A stretch of 6,387 bases of DNA, taken from an uncultured Cellulosilyticum sp. (GTDB lineage: Bacteria > Bacillota > Clostridia > Lachnospirales > Cellulosilyticaceae). The notes below the pieces were generated by a model. It saw nothing but the letters and a program-made list of their open reading frames with translations, made no database searches and had not been told where the DNA came from. Below are positions 5,725 through 6,387 of this stretch, piece after piece. Location of the stretch: positions 1 to 6,387 of the forward strand of contig CAKVCL010000065.1 in assembly GCA_934725855.1 (NCBI GenBank), given 5' to 3'. Every line of letters begins with the position of its first letter. Positions within the stretch are counted from its first letter, which is position 1. The position numbers and the translations under genes were made by a program.

Positions 5725-5755
5725 ATTATAATTTACCATAGTTGCTACCGGTCAA
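5725..5755 (-). promoter_or_regulatory. MerR-type promoter of the dehydrogenase (19-bp spacer)
   Basis: On the minus strand there is a -35 TTGACC (5750-5755) and a perfect -10 TATAAT (5725-5730) separated by 19 bp. This overlong spacing is the hallmark of promoters activated by MerR proteins, which bind the spacer and underwind the DNA. The spacer holds a loose dyad, TAnCA-N4-TGnTA (5735-5748). Without an activator this promoter should be weak. Confidence 0.68.
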
Positions 5756-5811
5756 TAGCTTTTGTAATTTTTTTCATGAATATTTTGTAAACAACACAGG
5801 AGGCAATGAAC

Positions 5812-5967
5812 ATGTATACGATGATGCAGGTCTGCCAGGAATTGCGCATTTCTATAAAAGAATTGGAGGACAGCGTTCGCTATATTGACTGGAAGCAGAA
5901 TTTCTATGATGATGTGCTTTCCGGTAAGCGCCCGTATGTCAGCAATTTAATAAGAACAGAAGAATAG
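5812..5967 (+). pseudogene. MerR-family regulator remnant (51 codons)
   Basis: ATG at 5812 with AGGAGG (5798-5803) 8 nt upstream; another in-frame ATG at 5806 is too close to the site. The first residues, MYTMMQVCQEL, match the beginning of a MerR helix-turn-helix. From about ISIKELEDS onward, with YIDWKQNFYDDVLSGKR and YVSNLI, the sequence matches the far C-terminus of MerR regulators of this type (~130 aa). The recognition helix, wing and most of the coiled coil are gone, with the frame kept across the deletion. It may still be translated as a small peptide, but it cannot bind DNA as a MerR protein. The divergent position suggests its ancestor activated the dehydrogenase promoter. A terminator follows at 5974. 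Confidence 0.62.
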
Positions 5968-5971
5968 TATC

Positions 5972-6014
5972 AAAAAAGGCGACATCATACTCTTTCAGTA
6001 TAATGTCACCTTTT
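5972..6014. terminator. Bidirectional terminator of the rRNA operon and MerR remnant
   Basis: AAAAGG-GACAT-ATACT pairs with AGTAT-ATGTC-CCTTTT (5974-5990 with 5996-6014), with two single mismatches and a 5-nt loop. On the minus strand the stem ends in TTTTTT, terminating the 23S-5S-tRNA transcript. On the plus strand it ends CCTTTT, terminating the short gene that stops at 5967. Confidence 0.88.
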
Positions 6015-6020
6015 CTATTA

Positions 6021-6091
6021 AGCGGGTGATGGGAATCGAACCCACGTAGTCAGCTTGGAAGGCTGAAGTTCTACCATTGAACTACACCCGC
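6021..6091 (-). tRNA. tRNA-Gly (anticodon TCC)
   Basis: The minus strand folds as a full cloverleaf: acceptor GCGGGTG/CACCCGC, D arm GTTC-AATGGTA-GAAC, anticodon arm TCAGC-CTTCCAA-GCTGA with TCC at 6057-6059, and T arm GTGGG-TTCGATT-CCCAT. The discriminator base is T, as in bacterial tRNA-Gly, and CCA is not encoded. It lies 9 nt after 5S and before the operon terminator, so it is co-transcribed with the rRNA. Confidence 0.96.
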
Positions 6092-6100
6092 ATATAAGAA

Positions 6101-6217
6101 TTTGGCAGCCACCTACTCTCCCAGCCAGTCTCCCGACAAGTACCATCGGCCGCTTAGGTCTTAACCTACGTGTTCGGTATGGAAACGGGTGTTTCCCCTA
6201 AGCGCATCGCCACCAAA
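6101..6217 (-). rRNA. rrf: 5S ribosomal RNA
   Basis: On the minus strand, TTGGTGGC at the 5' end pairs with GCTGCCAA at the 3' end. In between are the conserved CCATACCGAACACG and GGCCGATGGTACTTG segments of 5S rRNA. The length is about 117 nt, typical for bacteria. Ends are accurate to 1-2 nt. Confidence 0.95.
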
Positions 6218-6320
6218 AATTGTGAAGTTTATTGTACCTTCAAAAACAAATACTACATCATACTTATTTAACCGTTACGAATACCTTTTATTCGTTTATG
6301 AGCTTTTTGTGCTCATTTAC
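6218..6320 (-). other. 23S-5S spacer with two hairpins
   Basis: A+T-rich transcribed spacer. Two compact stem-loops stand next to each other: TGAGC/GCTCA (6299-6303 with 6311-6315) and CGAATA/TATTCG (6278-6283 with 6289-6294). They are probably processing or protective structures for the 23S 3' end. No coding frame is supported. Confidence 0.6.
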
Positions 6321-6387
6321 TAGGTCAAACCCTCGAACCGTTAGTACTTAGTACCTTAATGTATTACTACACTTACAGCCTAAGCCT
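6321..6387 (-). rRNA. rrl: 23S ribosomal RNA, 3' end (partial)
   Basis: The minus strand from the right edge reads through GGTACTAA...GGTTCGAGGGTTTGACC, the conserved 3' terminal segment of 23S rRNA (GGTACTAATCGGTCGAGG-CTTGACC type). It ends around 6321-6323. Its 5' partner strand is not in the window. Confidence 0.92.

Overview
The window is the gap between two ribosomal RNA operons transcribed in the same direction (minus strand). The left edge holds the first ~39 nt of a 16S gene, with its leader, boxA and strong promoter at 40-325. The right edge holds the tail of another operon in the order 23S 3' end, 5S, tRNA-Gly(TCC), terminator. The A+T-rich base composition, Gram-positive ribosome binding sites and gene families (Rrf2, MerR, SLH-domain and iron alcohol dehydrogenase proteins) point to a low-GC Bacillota anaerobe, probably of the gut. 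A class within Bacillota cannot be fixed from these fragments.

Almost everything between the operons is broken. Reading the minus strand from right to left, the remnants are: a MerR-type regulator cut to 51 codons (5812-5967, plus strand); a divergent iron-containing alcohol (butanol) dehydrogenase lacking roughly 100 central codons (4833-5684); a membrane-anchor fragment (4713-4820); an SLH-repeat/flavodoxin fusion with two frameshifts and a stop (3601-4712); and, beyond the intact module, a MATE transporter fragment (604-884) and a histidine-kinase ATPase fragment (390-559).

In the middle of this debris is an intact four-gene module at 920-3377: an Rrf2-family repressor, then an operon of a 39-residue one-cluster ferredoxin-like peptide, a class-M sirtuin (SirTM, catalytic His replaced by Gln) and a zinc-type macrodomain hydrolase. 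The operon genes are packed with a 2-nt gap and a 4-nt overlap. SirTM enzymes ADP-ribosylate a protein target and the paired macrodomain removes the mark. The lipoylated GcvH-like carrier and lipoate ligase of the classical staphylococcal/streptococcal loci are absent here.

Four copies of a 19-bp inverted repeat (TGTAAY-N7-RTTACA) lie in the two promoter regions of the module: three before the operon and one before the regulator. In both promoters one copy covers the -35 box at exactly the same offset, which makes the Rrf2 protein the likely autoregulated repressor of a small ADP-ribosylation regulon. A separate surprise is a cluster of four DnaA-box-like 9-mers at 343-388, just upstream of the left rRNA promoter.
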